DNA of 41,142 nt from Hyphomicrobiales bacterium (GCA_028285595.1 JANQOW010000146.1:1-41142), one strand, 5' to 3'; counted from the first letter of the stretch, positions 18,035-26,701 are shown. The notes: generated by a model from the sequence alone, not told the origin. Translations and numbers: made by a program.

Positions 18035-18598
18035 TCACCATTCAGCCGGCAGGTCCGACGCCTTCAAAGAGACCGCCTGTTCATCCTTCTCTGACAAGAT
18101 CGGCCCAGCGTCCGCGATCGGCCATTCAATCGCCAGGTCCGGATCATCAAACCTGATGGAACGGTCGCACTCAGGGCTGTAGAAATCTGAGACCTTGTAC
18201 AAAAGCTCCGTGTTCGGCTCCAGGGTCAAAAACCCATGAGCAAAGCCCTTGGGCACATAAAGCTGGTTCCACTTCTCAACGGACAACTCAACACTTGCCC
18301 ACCGGCCAAATGTCGGCGACCGGGGTCTGATGTCGGCCACAACGTCAAACGCCCGCCCGCGCACAACGCGCACCAGCTTGTCCTGTGCATGAGGCGGTAA
18401 CTGATAGTGGAGGCCCCGCAACACCCCCGCAGAGGCTGACAGAGAATGATTGTCCTGCACCCAGGCAACATCCACGCCCGCCTCCGCATACCGCTGTGCA
18501 TTGAAGGTTTCAGACAGGAAGCCCCGCTCATCACCAAACTGCTTCGGCGTAATCTCGAGAACGCCCGGAATATCAAGCTCGCGCACGGTCAAGCTCAT
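18035..18598 (-). CDS. rfbC: dTDP-4-dehydrorhamnose 3,5-epimerase
   Basis: RfbC/RmlC is a cupin-fold epimerase acting at C3 and C5 of dTDP-4-keto-6-deoxyglucose. The active-site RGLHYQ with His64, the conserved KLVRVVRG strand, the [10 protein letters not shown] motif near 114-123 and Tyr134 in [10 protein letters not shown] are all present. The length of 187 is normal. Its ATG overlaps the rfbA stop by 4 bases and rfbB follows after 7 bases. Confidence 0.96.
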   Translation of the reverse strand: MSLTVRELDIPGVLEITPKQFGDERGFLSETFNAQRYAEAGVDVAWVQDNHSLSASAGVLRGLHYQLPPHAQDKLVRVVRGRAFDVVADIRPRSPTFGRWASVELSVEKWNQLYVPKGFAHGFLTLEPNTELLYKVSDFYSPECDRSIRFDDPDLAIEWPIADAGPILSEKDEQAVSLKASDLPAEW

Positions 18599-19476
18599 CG
18601 GGCAATCCCCTCAACCAGCCGGCGCAGGTAATCGGAATAGGTGCCCGCGCCCAGCTCATTGGCTCGCCTCAACACCTGATCAGCCGTGATGTAACCATTG
18701 TCGAACGCAATCTCTTCAGGGCAGCAGATTTTGATGTCCTGCCGGGTCTCGATGGTTCTCACAAAGGCGGCCGCGTCCTGCAGGCTGTCGTGGGTGCCCG
18801 TATCGAACCAGGCAAAGCCGCGTCCCAGCTTCTGCACTCTCAGCTGCTGGCGCTCCAGGTAGGCGGCGTTGATATCTGTGATCTCAAGCTCGCCGCGGGC
18901 GGACGGTGAAATGGAATGGGCGATGTCCACCACCTGCTCGTCATAGTAATAGAGCCCGGTGACGGCCCAGTCCGATTTGGGAAGTTTTGGTTTTTCCTCG
19001 ATCGATTTAACCAGCTCAGTCTCCTCGTCAAACTCAACCACGCCATAGCGTTCCGGATCGAGCACGTGATAGCCGAAAACGGTTGCTCCGTCCGGCTGCT
19101 GGGCGGCGGTCATGCACAACTGGATGAGGCCGGCGCCGTAGAAGATATTGTCACCCAAGATGAGAGTGGACGGATTTGAGCCCACAAAATCGGCACCGAT
19201 GATGAAGGCTTCCGCAAGCCCTTTCGGTTCGGCCTGCACGGCATATTGCATCTCAATGCCATAGGCCGATCCATCGCCCAGCAAGCGCTCATAGCTGGCA
19301 ATGTCGTCAGGAGTTGAAATGAGCAGGATCTGCCGAATGTCACTCATCAGCAAGACGCTGAGCGAGTAGTAGATCATCGGCTTGTCATAGACCGGCAGCA
19401 GTTGCTTGGAGACACCCAAGGTGACCGGAAACAATCTGGAGCCGGTTCCCCCAGCAAGAATGATCCCCTTCCGCAT
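18595..19476 (-). CDS. rfbA: Glucose-1-phosphate thymidylyltransferase
   Basis: RfbA/RmlA makes dTDP-glucose from dTTP and glucose-1-phosphate and is the committed, usually product-inhibited step of dTDP-rhamnose synthesis. The pyrophosphorylase signature GGTGSRLFPVT lies at residues 9-19, followed by the family's KQLLPVYDKPMIYY. Other hallmarks are LGDNIFYG and EEKPKLPKSDWAVTGLYYYD. The length of 293 is standard. GGAG lies upstream of ATG 19476. It is the first gene of the rfbACBD operon, so the operon promoter should lie in the 240-base region shared with the divergent SDR gene. Confidence 0.97.
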   Translation of the reverse strand: MRKGIILAGGTGSRLFPVTLGVSKQLLPVYDKPMIYYSLSVLLMSDIRQILLISTPDDIASYERLLGDGSAYGIEMQYAVQAEPKGLAEAFIIGADFVGSNPSTLILGDNIFYGAGLIQLCMTAAQQPDGATVFGYHVLDPERYGVVEFDEETELVKSIEEKPKLPKSDWAVTGLYYYDEQVVDIAHSISPSARGELEITDINAAYLERQQLRVQKLGRGFAWFDTGTHDSLQDAAAFVRTIETRQDIKICCPEEIAFDNGYITADQVLRRANELGAGTYSDYLRRLVEGIAR

Positions 19477-19716
19477 CCGTTCCGCTCCCGCACTTTGGCC
19501 TTACACTCGCCGCCACGTTGCGAGCCCCCCGCGTTCGTTCAAACTTTAGCCGTTTATGATTTCACGGTAAGCAGATTCGGGATAGTCGCCCATGAAGGCA
19601 TTACCATGTCTGCTCCGTGACAAGTTAGCGCCGTCTTCAAGGCTTTCGCACATCTTGTTTGACCTTGGAGCTTGGTTTAACTCCTCCTCTTCGGGTCAAC
19701 CAATGCGGAGACTAAA

Positions 19717-20469
19717 ATGAGCGAAACACCCATCGCCCTGATCACGGGCGCAGCCAGGGGCATAGGATTTGCCTGCGCGGAGGCAATTGCCGAGATGGGC
19801 GCCCGGGTCGTTGTGTCCGATATTGATGAAGCGGGCGCCATCAGATCCGCAGAGGAACTCGGAAACGACGCAGTTGCCATTGCCTGTGATATGGGCGCAC
19901 CGGACGAGATCACCGCTCTGTTTGACCAGATTGAAGCTGAGATCGGTCCAGTCTCCATCCTGGTCAACAATGCCGGCATAGCCCGGCCCGGTCCGTTCCT
20001 GGAAACCACGCTGGAGCAGTTCCAATCCGTACTGAATGTGAACCTGACGGGCGCGTTTCTGGCGACGCAAAGGGCTGCCAAGACGATGATTTCACACCAG
20101 ATTCAGGGCGCGGTGGTCAACATGTCGTCAATCAACGCTGTGGTCGCCATCCCCCAGATTGCCGCCTACTGCGCCTCAAAAGGCGGAATGGCACAGCTCA
20201 CCAAGGCGGCAGCACTGGCGCTGGCGCCCCACAACATCAGGGTCAATGCGGTTGGGCCGGGCTCCATCGACACGGAGATGATGGCCAGCGTCAACGCCAA
20301 TCCTGAGGCCATGGCCATGGTGATGTCGCGCACCCCCCTGAAGCGCGTGGGCACCCCGCGCGAGATCGCAGATGTGGTTGCGTTTCTCGCCAGCGACAAG
20401 GCAAGCTACATCACCGGCGAAACCATCTACGTGGATGGCGGACGCATCGGCATGAATTACACATGCTGA
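19717..20469 (+). CDS. SDR family oxidoreductase (250 aa)
   Basis: This is a classical short-chain dehydrogenase/reductase. TGAARGIG at residues 10-17 binds the dinucleotide and VNNAG is at 83-87. Catalytic Ser138, Tyr151 and Lys155 (YCASK) follow, and the C-terminal YITGETIYVDGG is typical of the FabG-like group. Asp35 after the second strand (VVVSDID) suggests NAD(H) preference. The substrate cannot be read from the sequence; FabG-like, sugar and polyol dehydrogenases all look like this. GGAG lies upstream of ATG 19717. It is divergent from rfbA and convergent with the SGNH-like gene, so it is probably transcribed alone. Confidence 0.88.
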   Translation: MSETPIALITGAARGIGFACAEAIAEMGARVVVSDIDEAGAIRSAEELGNDAVAIACDMGAPDEITALFDQIEAEIGPVSILVNNAGIARPGPFLETTLEQFQSVLNVNLTGAFLATQRAAKTMISHQIQGAVVNMSSINAVVAIPQIAAYCASKGGMAQLTKAAALALAPHNIRVNAVGPGSIDTEMMASVNANPEAMAMVMSRTPLKRVGTPREIADVVAFLASDKASYITGETIYVDGGRIGMNYTC

Positions 20470-20567
20470 GCCCGGCATAGCCATAGGTGAGCAACTTCTG
20501 GCTCAGACTTTGGAGGCTGGACACGGCTCAGTGCGCCTGAGACGTGCGAGCCGATCTTTGTGGTTGT

Positions 20568-21506
20568 TCATTGGCTCAAAGTTGAAGACAGGCTGCGCGC
20601 CTGGGCATCACATTTCACCAAAGCCTCTGCTAACACAATTTGCCCCGCCGCACTGATATGGATGTCGTCCCGGAAAACCTTGTCCACCGAACTCTCACCG
20701 GTCAACAAATCGCGCATATAGATTATCGGTGCCTCAAAGTTCTTCAGTGCGGTTTCAAAAGGCTCAAACGCATTGTTTCCATCTCGCAGTTCACTGCGGC
20801 TCGAATGAAGAACGATGCAGACCTCCACATCATTCCGGACGATGAGATCCAGTAGGATCGGCAATGCATCCACGCCGTCCATCCCCTGCTGCTGCGAAGC
20901 ATCAGTTGACCGCGACGCCCCGTCGGAAAAGAGGAGACCGCGCAGTGCATTGGGCAGATATCTGGGCAAATACCGCGTGAAGCCTTCTCCAAGAGCGGAG
21001 AACGGCTGCTCGGTAGGATTGGTGTTCGGATCTAACGCCAAGAAGGTCGGAGGATCAGCCGCATCGTGTGAGGAAAGAACGAGGATGACTGTGTCAGCAT
21101 TGAACAAGCCAAAGGTCTCGACATAGCCCAGTATGTTTGCAGGCCCCCACGAGCCCGCCGAGATGTTCGCAAACACGCTACCTTCAACCCTAGCGCTCGC
21201 GATCGTCGTCCCAAGCTGCGCGTGATCTGTCAGATTGCCCCCGTTCACCACGGAGTCGCCAAACACAAGCACGCGACGTTTCTTTCCCCAGTCCGCAAGC
21301 GGTGAAGAGCGCATGCCAAATTCATTGTAGAGTTGACGGTTTCCGAAGCGCTGCACATCCTGATCTGGCGCGAACATATACTCAATCTTGTTGTGTGCAA
21401 TGCTCAGGGGCGGTGTGCCCAATCCTAAGACATAGCGCGCAACTAACTCACCAATAAGAAAGACAGCGAGCACCATTACGACCGCGTAACCAAGCGTTCT
21501 ATTCAT
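20568..21506 (-). CDS. Membrane-anchored SGNH/GDSL hydrolase-like protein (312 aa)
   Basis: Residues 5-28 form an N-terminal membrane segment (YAVVMVLAVFLIGELVARYV), so the rest probably lies in the periplasm. VLVFGDSVVNGG holds the nucleophile Ser85 of the GDS block. A C-terminal DDIHISAAG has the Asp-x-His of the catalytic dyad, so an active esterase or O-acetyltransferase-like enzyme is possible. Such proteins often add or remove acetyl groups on exopolysaccharides, which fits the position beside the rfb operon, but this is inference. The frame stays open upstream to a TTG at 21572. I chose ATG 21506 because it sits directly before the membrane helix, although no strong ribosome binding site is visible. 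Confidence 0.68.
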   Translation of the reverse strand: MNRTLGYAVVMVLAVFLIGELVARYVLGLGTPPLSIAHNKIEYMFAPDQDVQRFGNRQLYNEFGMRSSPLADWGKKRRVLVFGDSVVNGGNLTDHAQLGTTIASARVEGSVFANISAGSWGPANILGYVETFGLFNADTVILVLSSHDAADPPTFLALDPNTNPTEQPFSALGEGFTRYLPRYLPNALRGLLFSDGASRSTDASQQQGMDGVDALPILLDLIVRNDVEVCIVLHSSRSELRDGNNAFEPFETALKNFEAPIIYMRDLLTGESSVDKVFRDDIHISAAGQIVLAEALVKCDAQARSLSSTLSQ

Positions 21507-21685
21507 TGCGCGAATGCAATCTTTGCCTTGTTCTATACATTGAGCATTTAACAAAAATCCGATCAGGAGCAAAAGAAAGTTCTTGGCCAGCAGCTACGCC
21601 GCGAAACGCAGCCGGCGAACACAATCAATCTTGATGCGCCCGGGCGAAAATGCGCATAAATCATTGAAATATATGAGAGAAAGAG

Positions 21686-21762
21686 TGGTACAGCTGGGAG
21701 GAATTGAACCACCGACCTCCTGATCCACAATCAGGCGCTCTAACCAACTGAGCTACAGCTGC
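21686..21762 (-). tRNA. tRNA-His (GTG anticodon), lacking G-1
   Basis: On the minus strand the sequence folds into a full cloverleaf. The acceptor stem is GCAGCTG/CAGCTGT, the D arm GCTCAGTTGGTTAGAGC, and the anticodon stem-loop CCTGA-TTGTGGA-TCAGG. The T arm contains GGTTCAATTCC, and CCA is encoded. The anticodon GTG reads His codons. The base before position 1 is T, not G, and the discriminator is A73, with U72 facing G1. In most bacteria tRNA-His carries G-1:C73; its loss is known from a clade of Alphaproteobacteria. Confidence 0.95.
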
Positions 21763-21848
21763 ACATTTGCCGCGCGTCTTAAAAAACGCGGTCGGACACT
21801 ATGCGGATTATATCAGGATTTCAAGCAAACGTTGAGCCCACAGGACGT

Positions 21849-21887
21849 AAAAAAATTGCCCGCCAGCAGTACGCGCCAGCGGGCAAT
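21849..21887 (-). terminator. Rho-independent terminator of the phasin gene
   Basis: Read leftward, ATTGCCCGC pairs perfectly with GCGGGCAAT (9 bp, 15-base loop) and is followed by seven T residues. It starts about 30 bases after the phasin stop codon. Confidence 0.85.
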
Positions 21888-21915
21888 CGGCTGCCCCCAC
21901 CCCTGAGGATCTCTC

Positions 21916-22353
21916 TTAAGCCGCGAACGCTTTCTTGGCTTCGTCAAAAGACTTAATGAAGCCGTCTTGCGCCGGTTTCACCACGTCTTCTGCAACCTTG
22001 GACGCGAGCGCGCCCAGTTGCGCGGTTTGCGCCTGCAATGCAGCCACGCGGTCTTCGGCAAAGCGCTTTTGCATGGCAAATGCCTCAACAGGCGTATTCG
22101 CGCCCAAAAGCTCCTGAGCAAACGCAAAATTGGCGTCCAGATTGGCTTTGGTCATCTCAAAGACCTTAAGCTGCCAATCCGCAGCGCCCGTCTGCAGGAT
22201 GGTCGCGGTGTCTTCAAAAACCTTGGTGGACTTAGAAGCCAGCTTCGCGGTGTCATCAGCAGCAGCTTGCGCCTTTTCCAAGCCCTTGTCCGTCATCGTC
22301 TTGGTGGCTGCAACAGCCTCCTTGGCCTGGGCCTTCAAATCGGTCTTCGTCAT
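21916..22353 (-). CDS. Phasin family protein (145 aa)
   Basis: Phasins coat polyhydroxyalkanoate granules in the cytoplasm and control their number and size. The protein is almost entirely helical, rich in Ala, Lys, Gln and Glu and free of Cys. It shows the phasin_2 pattern: a central ADWQLKVFEMTKANLDANFAFAQELLGA and a later FAMQKRFAEDRVAALQAQTAQL. The length of 145 is typical. ATG 22353 has GAGG about 9 bases upstream; ATG 22368 (150 aa) is a close alternative. It is a single-gene unit with its own terminator, and TGC-rich palindromes over the promoter suggest PhaR-type control. No PHA synthase is in the window. Confidence 0.88.
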   Translation of the reverse strand: MTKTDLKAQAKEAVAATKTMTDKGLEKAQAAADDTAKLASKSTKVFEDTATILQTGAADWQLKVFEMTKANLDANFAFAQELLGANTPVEAFAMQKRFAEDRVAALQAQTAQLGALASKVAEDVVKPAQDGFIKSFDEAKKAFAA

Positions 22354-22424
22354 GGTCTCAAACCTCATGTTCTCTTTTGGTAAAACCACCACATCGCGCG
22401 GCAGCTCTATAACGTTCTTGAGCC

Positions 22425-22453
22425 TATATAGGGCCTCTTATGTTGCATTGCAA
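22425..22453 (-). promoter_or_regulatory. Predicted phasin promoter
   Basis: On the minus strand TTGCAA (22448-22453) and TATATA (22425-22430) are separated by 17 bases, a good sigma-70-like pair. The -35 box lies inside the first TGC-rich palindrome, so a bound regulator would block it. Confidence 0.5.
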
Positions 22454-22474
22454 CAAAAATATTGCATTGCAACA
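22441..22474. promoter_or_regulatory. Twin TGC-rich palindromes, candidate PhaR operator
   Basis: TGTTGCATTGCAACA (22441-22455) is a perfect 7-1-7 palindrome. A second copy (22460-22474) differs by one symmetric mismatch; the centres are 19 bases apart, so both lie on nearly the same DNA face. PhaR repressors of Alphaproteobacteria are known to bind TGC-rich sites at phasin promoters, which makes PhaR the leading candidate. Confidence 0.6.
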
Positions 22475-22649
22475 TAAGTCTGCTTTTTTAGAGGCTCCTG
22501 CTGCATCGGGCAGTGGACGCGGCCGCGGGACCTGATCTATAATGGCACACATGCGGTAAGCTGGGCGCTTTCGGGAGGCGCCTCCGGCTAAGATTTTCTC
22601 AACCGAGGCCAGTGACGGACCAAGAGCAGCGTGCGGGGCGGCGCATTGC

Positions 22650-25600
22650 GTGGATGAGAGGGTTGTGGACGTGAGCGCAAATGCACCAGGTGTGCCTGCA
22701 CTTGACGATCTTAAAGATATGAAAGAACCCTGCTGGCTGTGGGATGCGGGCCGCCAACGCGTGGTCTGGTCCAATGAGGCCGGGTTGGAATTCTTTCATG
22801 CCGAAAGCCTCTTTGACCTGATCGACCGGCGCTTCAGCCGCACCGAGCCCGGTGTCACCCGTATAATGGAGCTGGCCGGCCAGCTTCAGCCGAAGGGGTC
22901 GTTGGCAGACTATCTGATGTTCCCCTCAGCGGGGTCCAATGCCGGTTTGAGCTGCACGTGCTATGAGCGGCAGTTGCCCGATGGACGCCCTGGCGTACTG
23001 GTTGTGGGCAAGAGCGGTGAGGGATCGACAGAGGCGCGCACTCAGGCAGACCTTATTGTGTCCACCCTGCCCCTGGCCATTTTGACCTTTAGCCCATCCG
23101 GAACCGTGGTGAGCGCCAACCCGGCTGCAGAAGATCTCTTCGATATTGCCGATCAGGCCGATTTGGGTGCCATACTGGCAGACCGCGACCTGGCACAGCA
23201 GGTCATCCAAGGCGCCTTGACCACAGGCACCTTCAGCAAGCTCGGCCATGTGGACTGCCGCTATGGCCGGCGCGATCTCAGGCTGTTTGCGCAAACCATC
23301 GGCGAGAGCACCGGACGCAACATCTACCTGATGCTCGACGACGTCACCGACCGGCGCACCTTGGAACGTCACCTGCACGAGCGTGCCGAAAGCCTCTCGG
23401 AGTTCATCGCCTCAGCCGCCGACTTTACCTGGGAACTCGACGCCCACTATGTGTTTGTAGAACTTTCAGACGGCTTTGAAGACGCCACGGGGGTCAAAGC
23501 AGACGCCGTCCTGAACCAGCTCTGGGGCGATGTCAGTGATACCCATCTGGTGGATCCCGATCCCCTCATTGGATATTACCTGGACCACAAGCGGGCCTGG
23601 AAAGCGCAGATCGTCTGGCACACCGGCCGCGCCGCCGATGGCGCGCGGCGGCTCACCCTATCGGCCATGCCCCTGTTTGCCGCCGACGGCACATTCACAG
23701 GCTATCGCGGCATCGGCTCGCAGCTGAGCGGCGTGCCTGAGCCCGTTGGGGCGGCCCGGCCTGAGGCGCCGCCGGCCGCGGAAGACGACACCCCTGCCCC
23801 GAGCTCAGAACAAGCGCCTGGGGACCCGGAGGAAGAGCCTGTTGTCATCCTGCGCCACTCTGAAGTGGAGCCAAACGAAGAACCTGAGCAGGCCGAGCCC
23901 ATTGCGGTCGATATCGAAGAGCCTGCTGAAGACGCGGCTGAGCCGCTCAGCCCGGAAGAACAGCAGGCCTTTACCGAGCTTGGCGAGAAGCTCGCCCGCG
24001 AGACGCCTGAACCGCCAATGCCGGACCCGAACGCGAAACGCGACGGCGCCATGCCGGACATCACCGTCAGCTTCCCAAGCGTCACCATCTCTGAGGGACC
24101 GGACGAAAAAGCTGACGGCGAAAGCGAGCCTGAGCCCGAATTTGATGAACCCGCCCAAGACGAACCCGATGATGACGAGACCGGGGCTGCCGTGCTTGGG
24201 GCTGCACTTGATGCGGTGGAATCGATTATGGACGGGCTGCCGGATGCCATCGTGGTGCACCGGGGGGGCGAGCTGCTTTATCTGAACCCCTATGCGGCCA
24301 CCCTGATGGGCTTTGAGCGCCCGCAAGACGCCTTGGCCCTGGAGACCATGGATGGGCTGTTCGGTGCCTACAGCTATGATCTCATGCAGCCCGGTGGCCA
24401 TCCGGTCACATTCACGGAAGCGCCTTATCAGTCCGGCGCCATCAAAATTTCCGCTCAGGCGAAAACCATTCAATGGCCGGACGGGGCCGCGGTGCAAGTG
24501 AGCTTGGAGCCGGCCGCGCAGCAGGAAGAAGCGGCAGAAGAAACCAGCGAGCTCGGCCTGCCGGAGAATGTGGTGCGCCTGGTGCGCGACGAGATTGCCG
24601 GCGGCCAGGTGACCGTGGGCGGACCGTCCAATGCTGACCTTTTGGCGATGCTCAACACGGCAACGGACGGCATCCTGACCTTGGATGAAGAAGGCAGCGT
24701 CTTGTCCCTGAACGCAAGTGCGGAAGCCATGTTCGGGCTTGACAGCAACGAGGTGACCGGCCGGCCTCTGGCAGAGTTCCTCACCCGCGACAGCCGCGAC
24801 ACCTTGGAGCGCTACATGGCCGCCGTCTCCGACAGCGGCATTGCTTCAGTGCTGAATGATGGGCGCGAGGTGACGGGCATCGAAAAGAATGGCGGCGAAA
24901 TTCCGCTCTTCCTCACGTTGGGGCGCCTCGGCACCGGCAGCGATGACGACGGTCATGTGTCCAGGTATTGCGCGGTTTTGCGCGACATGACCAGTTGGAA
25001 AAAGACCGAAACCGAGCTGGTGCAAGCGCGTGAGGCCGCCGAGCGGGCCAGTGCGCAGAAGTCGGAGTTCCTGGCCAATATCAGCCATGAGATCCGCACG
25101 CCGCTCAACGCCATCCTCGGCTTCTCTGAGGTCATGAAGGCCCGGCGGTTCGGCGCCATTGAGAACGACAAGTACTCCGGCTACGTCAACGACATTCACT
25201 CCAGCGGGGAACACCTGCTTTCGCTGATCAACGATCTCCTGGACCTCTCAAAAGTGGAGGCCGGCAAGCTGGAGCTCAACTTTGCCAGCGTGGACCTGGG
25301 CGATGTGGTAACGCAATGTGTCAAGCTTCTGGCTGACAGCGCCAAAGAAGCGCGTGTCATCGTGCGCACCTCTGTTCAGGAGAGCCTGCCGAATGTGGTG
25401 GCGGACCAGCGCTCCATGCGCCAGATCGTGCTCAACCTGCTCTCCAACGCAATCAAGTTTACCGACGGGGGCGGCCAGGTGATCGTCTCAGCCCGGTTGG
25501 AAAAGAGCGGCAACATTTCCCTCAAGGTCAAAGACACGGGCCGCGGCATGAGCGAGCCGGAGCTCGAGAGAGCCATGGAACCCTTCCGCCAGGTGCAGTC

Positions 25601-25757
25601 CGTGGCGGGCGACGGCATCTTGGGCACCGGTCTGGGCCTCCCCCTCACCAAGGCTTTGGCCGAAGCCAACCGCGCCAGCTTCCAGATTTCCAGCGAGCCG
25701 AAGATCGGCACCGTTGTAGAGATCATTTTCCCGACCACGCGGGTGTTGGCGGAGTGA
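22650..25757 (+). CDS. Multi-PAS sensor histidine kinase, PdhS/PleC/DivJ-like (about 1035 aa)
   Basis: This large, apparently cytoplasmic kinase has no membrane segment. PAS-like regions occur near residues 20-60, 130-220 and 240-350. An acidic Pro/Glu-rich linker spans about 365-513, and two more PAS domains lie near 515-620 and 660-790. The dimerisation/phosphoacceptor helix holds His813 in FLANISHEIRTPLN. The ATPase domain follows with the N box (LLSNAIKF), DTGRGM and GTGLGLPL. The stretch after the His (GYVNDIHSSGEHLLSLINDLLDLSK) is typical of kinases that act on DivK, and length and layout recall PdhS of Brucella. No response regulator is adjacent. The start is uncertain: GTG 22650, 22665 or 22671, the last best placed behind GAGAGGG. 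A cell-cycle role is inferred from family only. Confidence 0.85.
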   Translation: MDERVVDVSANAPGVPALDDLKDMKEPCWLWDAGRQRVVWSNEAGLEFFHAESLFDLIDRRFSRTEPGVTRIMELAGQLQPKGSLADYLMFPSAGSNAGLSCTCYERQLPDGRPGVLVVGKSGEGSTEARTQADLIVSTLPLAILTFSPSGTVVSANPAAEDLFDIADQADLGAILADRDLAQQVIQGALTTGTFSKLGHVDCRYGRRDLRLFAQTIGESTGRNIYLMLDDVTDRRTLERHLHERAESLSEFIASAADFTWELDAHYVFVELSDGFEDATGVKADAVLNQLWGDVSDTHLVDPDPLIGYYLDHKRAWKAQIVWHTGRAADGARRLTLSAMPLFAADGTFTGYRGIGSQLSGVPEPVGAARPEAPPAAEDDTPAPSSEQAPGDPEEEPVVILRHSEVEPNEEPEQAEPIAVDIEEPAEDAAEPLSPEEQQAFTELGEKLARETPEPPMPDPNAKRDGAMPDITVSFPSVTISEGPDEKADGESEPEPEFDEPAQDEPDDDETGAAVLGAALDAVESIMDGLPDAIVVHRGGELLYLNPYAATLMGFERPQDALALETMDGLFGAYSYDLMQPGGHPVTFTEAPYQSGAIKISAQAKTIQWPDGAAVQVSLEPAAQQEEAAEETSELGLPENVVRLVRDEIAGGQVTVGGPSNADLLAMLNTATDGILTLDEEGSVLSLNASAEAMFGLDSNEVTGRPLAEFLTRDSRDTLERYMAAVSDSGIASVLNDGREVTGIEKNGGEIPLFLTLGRLGTGSDDDGHVSRYCAVLRDMTSWKKTETELVQAREAAERASAQKSEFLANISHEIRTPLNAILGFSEVMKARRFGAIENDKYSGYVNDIHSSGEHLLSLINDLLDLSKVEAGKLELNFASVDLGDVVTQCVKLLADSAKEARVIVRTSVQESLPNVVADQRSMRQIVLNLLSNAIKFTDGGGQVIVSARLEKSGNISLKVKDTGRGMSEPELERAMEPFRQVQSVAGDGILGTGLGLPLTKALAEANRASFQISSEPKIGTVVEIIFPTTRVLAE

Positions 25758-26146
25758 CGGTGCTGCGCTTCGCTGTGCCGATCTCTGTGCTTGTGATTGC
25801 TGTGTTCACTGTGCCGGCCGCCGCCGATGAGCGTAAGGTGTTCTATGGAACCTGGGGCACAGCGCAGCAATGCGCGCGCGCGCCGATCAAGGAAGGTGGA
25901 ACGGTCCTGGCCGAACCTTTTCAGATCAATGCGGGCGGACTGAGACAGGGCCTTTTCTGGTGCCGCCTTCGCTGGTTCCCTGTGCAAAGGCGCGATGGCG
26001 GCTTCTTTACCGGCGCCACCGCTCAATGCGGCGAAGACGGCGTGCGTGACTATCTGATGCGCATGCGCCTATCTGAAGACCAATTGACGTTGCATTGGAG
26101 TTTTCAGCAGTCGAGCGGTCCGCTGGGAAGATGCCCCCAATCTTGA
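25754..26146 (+). CDS. Small secreted hypothetical protein (130 aa)
   Basis: I do not recognise the family. Residues 1-24 look like a signal peptide (MTVLRFAVPISVLVIAVF, then a cleavage site near PAAADE). The mature part has four cysteines that could form two disulfides, and starts with a FYGTWGTAQQCARAPI segment. It should be periplasmic or secreted. Its GTG start overlaps the kinase stop as GTGA, so it is translationally coupled to the kinase. It may be a ligand or accessory protein, but the kinase appears cytoplasmic, so a direct contact is not obvious. Confidence 0.65.
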   Translation: MTVLRFAVPISVLVIAVFTVPAAADERKVFYGTWGTAQQCARAPIKEGGTVLAEPFQINAGGLRQGLFWCRLRWFPVQRRDGGFFTGATAQCGEDGVRDYLMRMRLSEDQLTLHWSFQQSSGPLGRCPQS

Positions 26147-26187
26147 AGCAAAGCCCGAACCATATGTGGTGATCTGGTCGTCGGATG

Positions 26188-26219
26188 TTGACATTTTGGA
26201 AATTTAGGTGCATATACAC
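26188..26219 (+). promoter_or_regulatory. MarR gene promoter with overlapping operator
   Basis: A consensus -35 box, TTGACA, lies at 26188-26193. A TATACA -10-like box at 26213-26218 lies inside the imperfect palindrome GTGCATATACAC (26208-26219, 10 of 12 bases symmetric). The palindrome ends 5 bases before the MarR ATG and recurs downstream at 26702, consistent with autoregulation. With transcription starting near 26225 the mRNA would be leaderless or nearly so, which agrees with the absence of a ribosome binding site. Confidence 0.55.
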
Positions 26220-26224
26220 ATATT

Positions 26225-26686
26225 ATGAACAAAGACGATCATAGTTCAAACGATTTGCTGGAGCCCGGCTTGGATCTGTGTGCCCACGCGAACCTGCGCC
26301 AGGCCACACGGGTCATCTCGCAGCACTATGATGCGGCGCTGAGGCCCAGCGGGATCAAGGCCACCCAGTTCACGCTCTTGGCGATCCTTGCCCGCAGAGG
26401 GGAGATGCCGCTTACCAAGCTGGCGGAATTGCTGGTGATGGACCGCACCACCGCAAGCCGAAATGTGCAGCCCTTGGTGAAAAAGGGCTGGCTGTCCATC
26501 GGGCGCGAGAGCGATGAACGTGTGAGGCTTGTGTCGCTCACCGAAGCAGGTCATGCGCTGGTACAACAAGCCACACCGCTCTGGCGCGAAGCTCAATTGA
26601 GCGTCGTTTCCAAGATGGGCGCGGGAAAGCTTCCAGAGCTCATCACTGATCTCAACACGCTTGTGAAGGGCATTCAGTCGAAATGA
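26225..26686 (+). CDS. MarR family transcriptional regulator (153 aa)
   Basis: This is a dimeric winged-helix DNA-binding protein. The recognition region is clear: QFTLLAILARRGEMPLTKLAELL, then MDRTTASRNVQPLVKKGWL and the wing RESDERVRLVSLTEAG (residues ~50-115). The length is typical. No ligand is implied by the sequence. Copies of the same 12-bp palindrome over its own promoter and before the next gene suggest that it represses itself and the small genes downstream. No clear Shine-Dalgarno precedes ATG 26225. Confidence 0.9.
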   Translation: MNKDDHSSNDLLEPGLDLCAHANLRQATRVISQHYDAALRPSGIKATQFTLLAILARRGEMPLTKLAELLVMDRTTASRNVQPLVKKGWLSIGRESDERVRLVSLTEAGHALVQQATPLWREAQLSVVSKMGAGKLPELITDLNTLVKGIQSK

Positions 26687-26701
26687 GTTTTGCCAAACTA
26701 C

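Noticed and set aside
22574..22585. Perfect palindrome GGAGGCGCCTCC before the histidine kinase
   Set aside because: It is short, entirely G+C-rich apart from two bases, and not placed at a recognisable promoter, so chance is likely in this genome.
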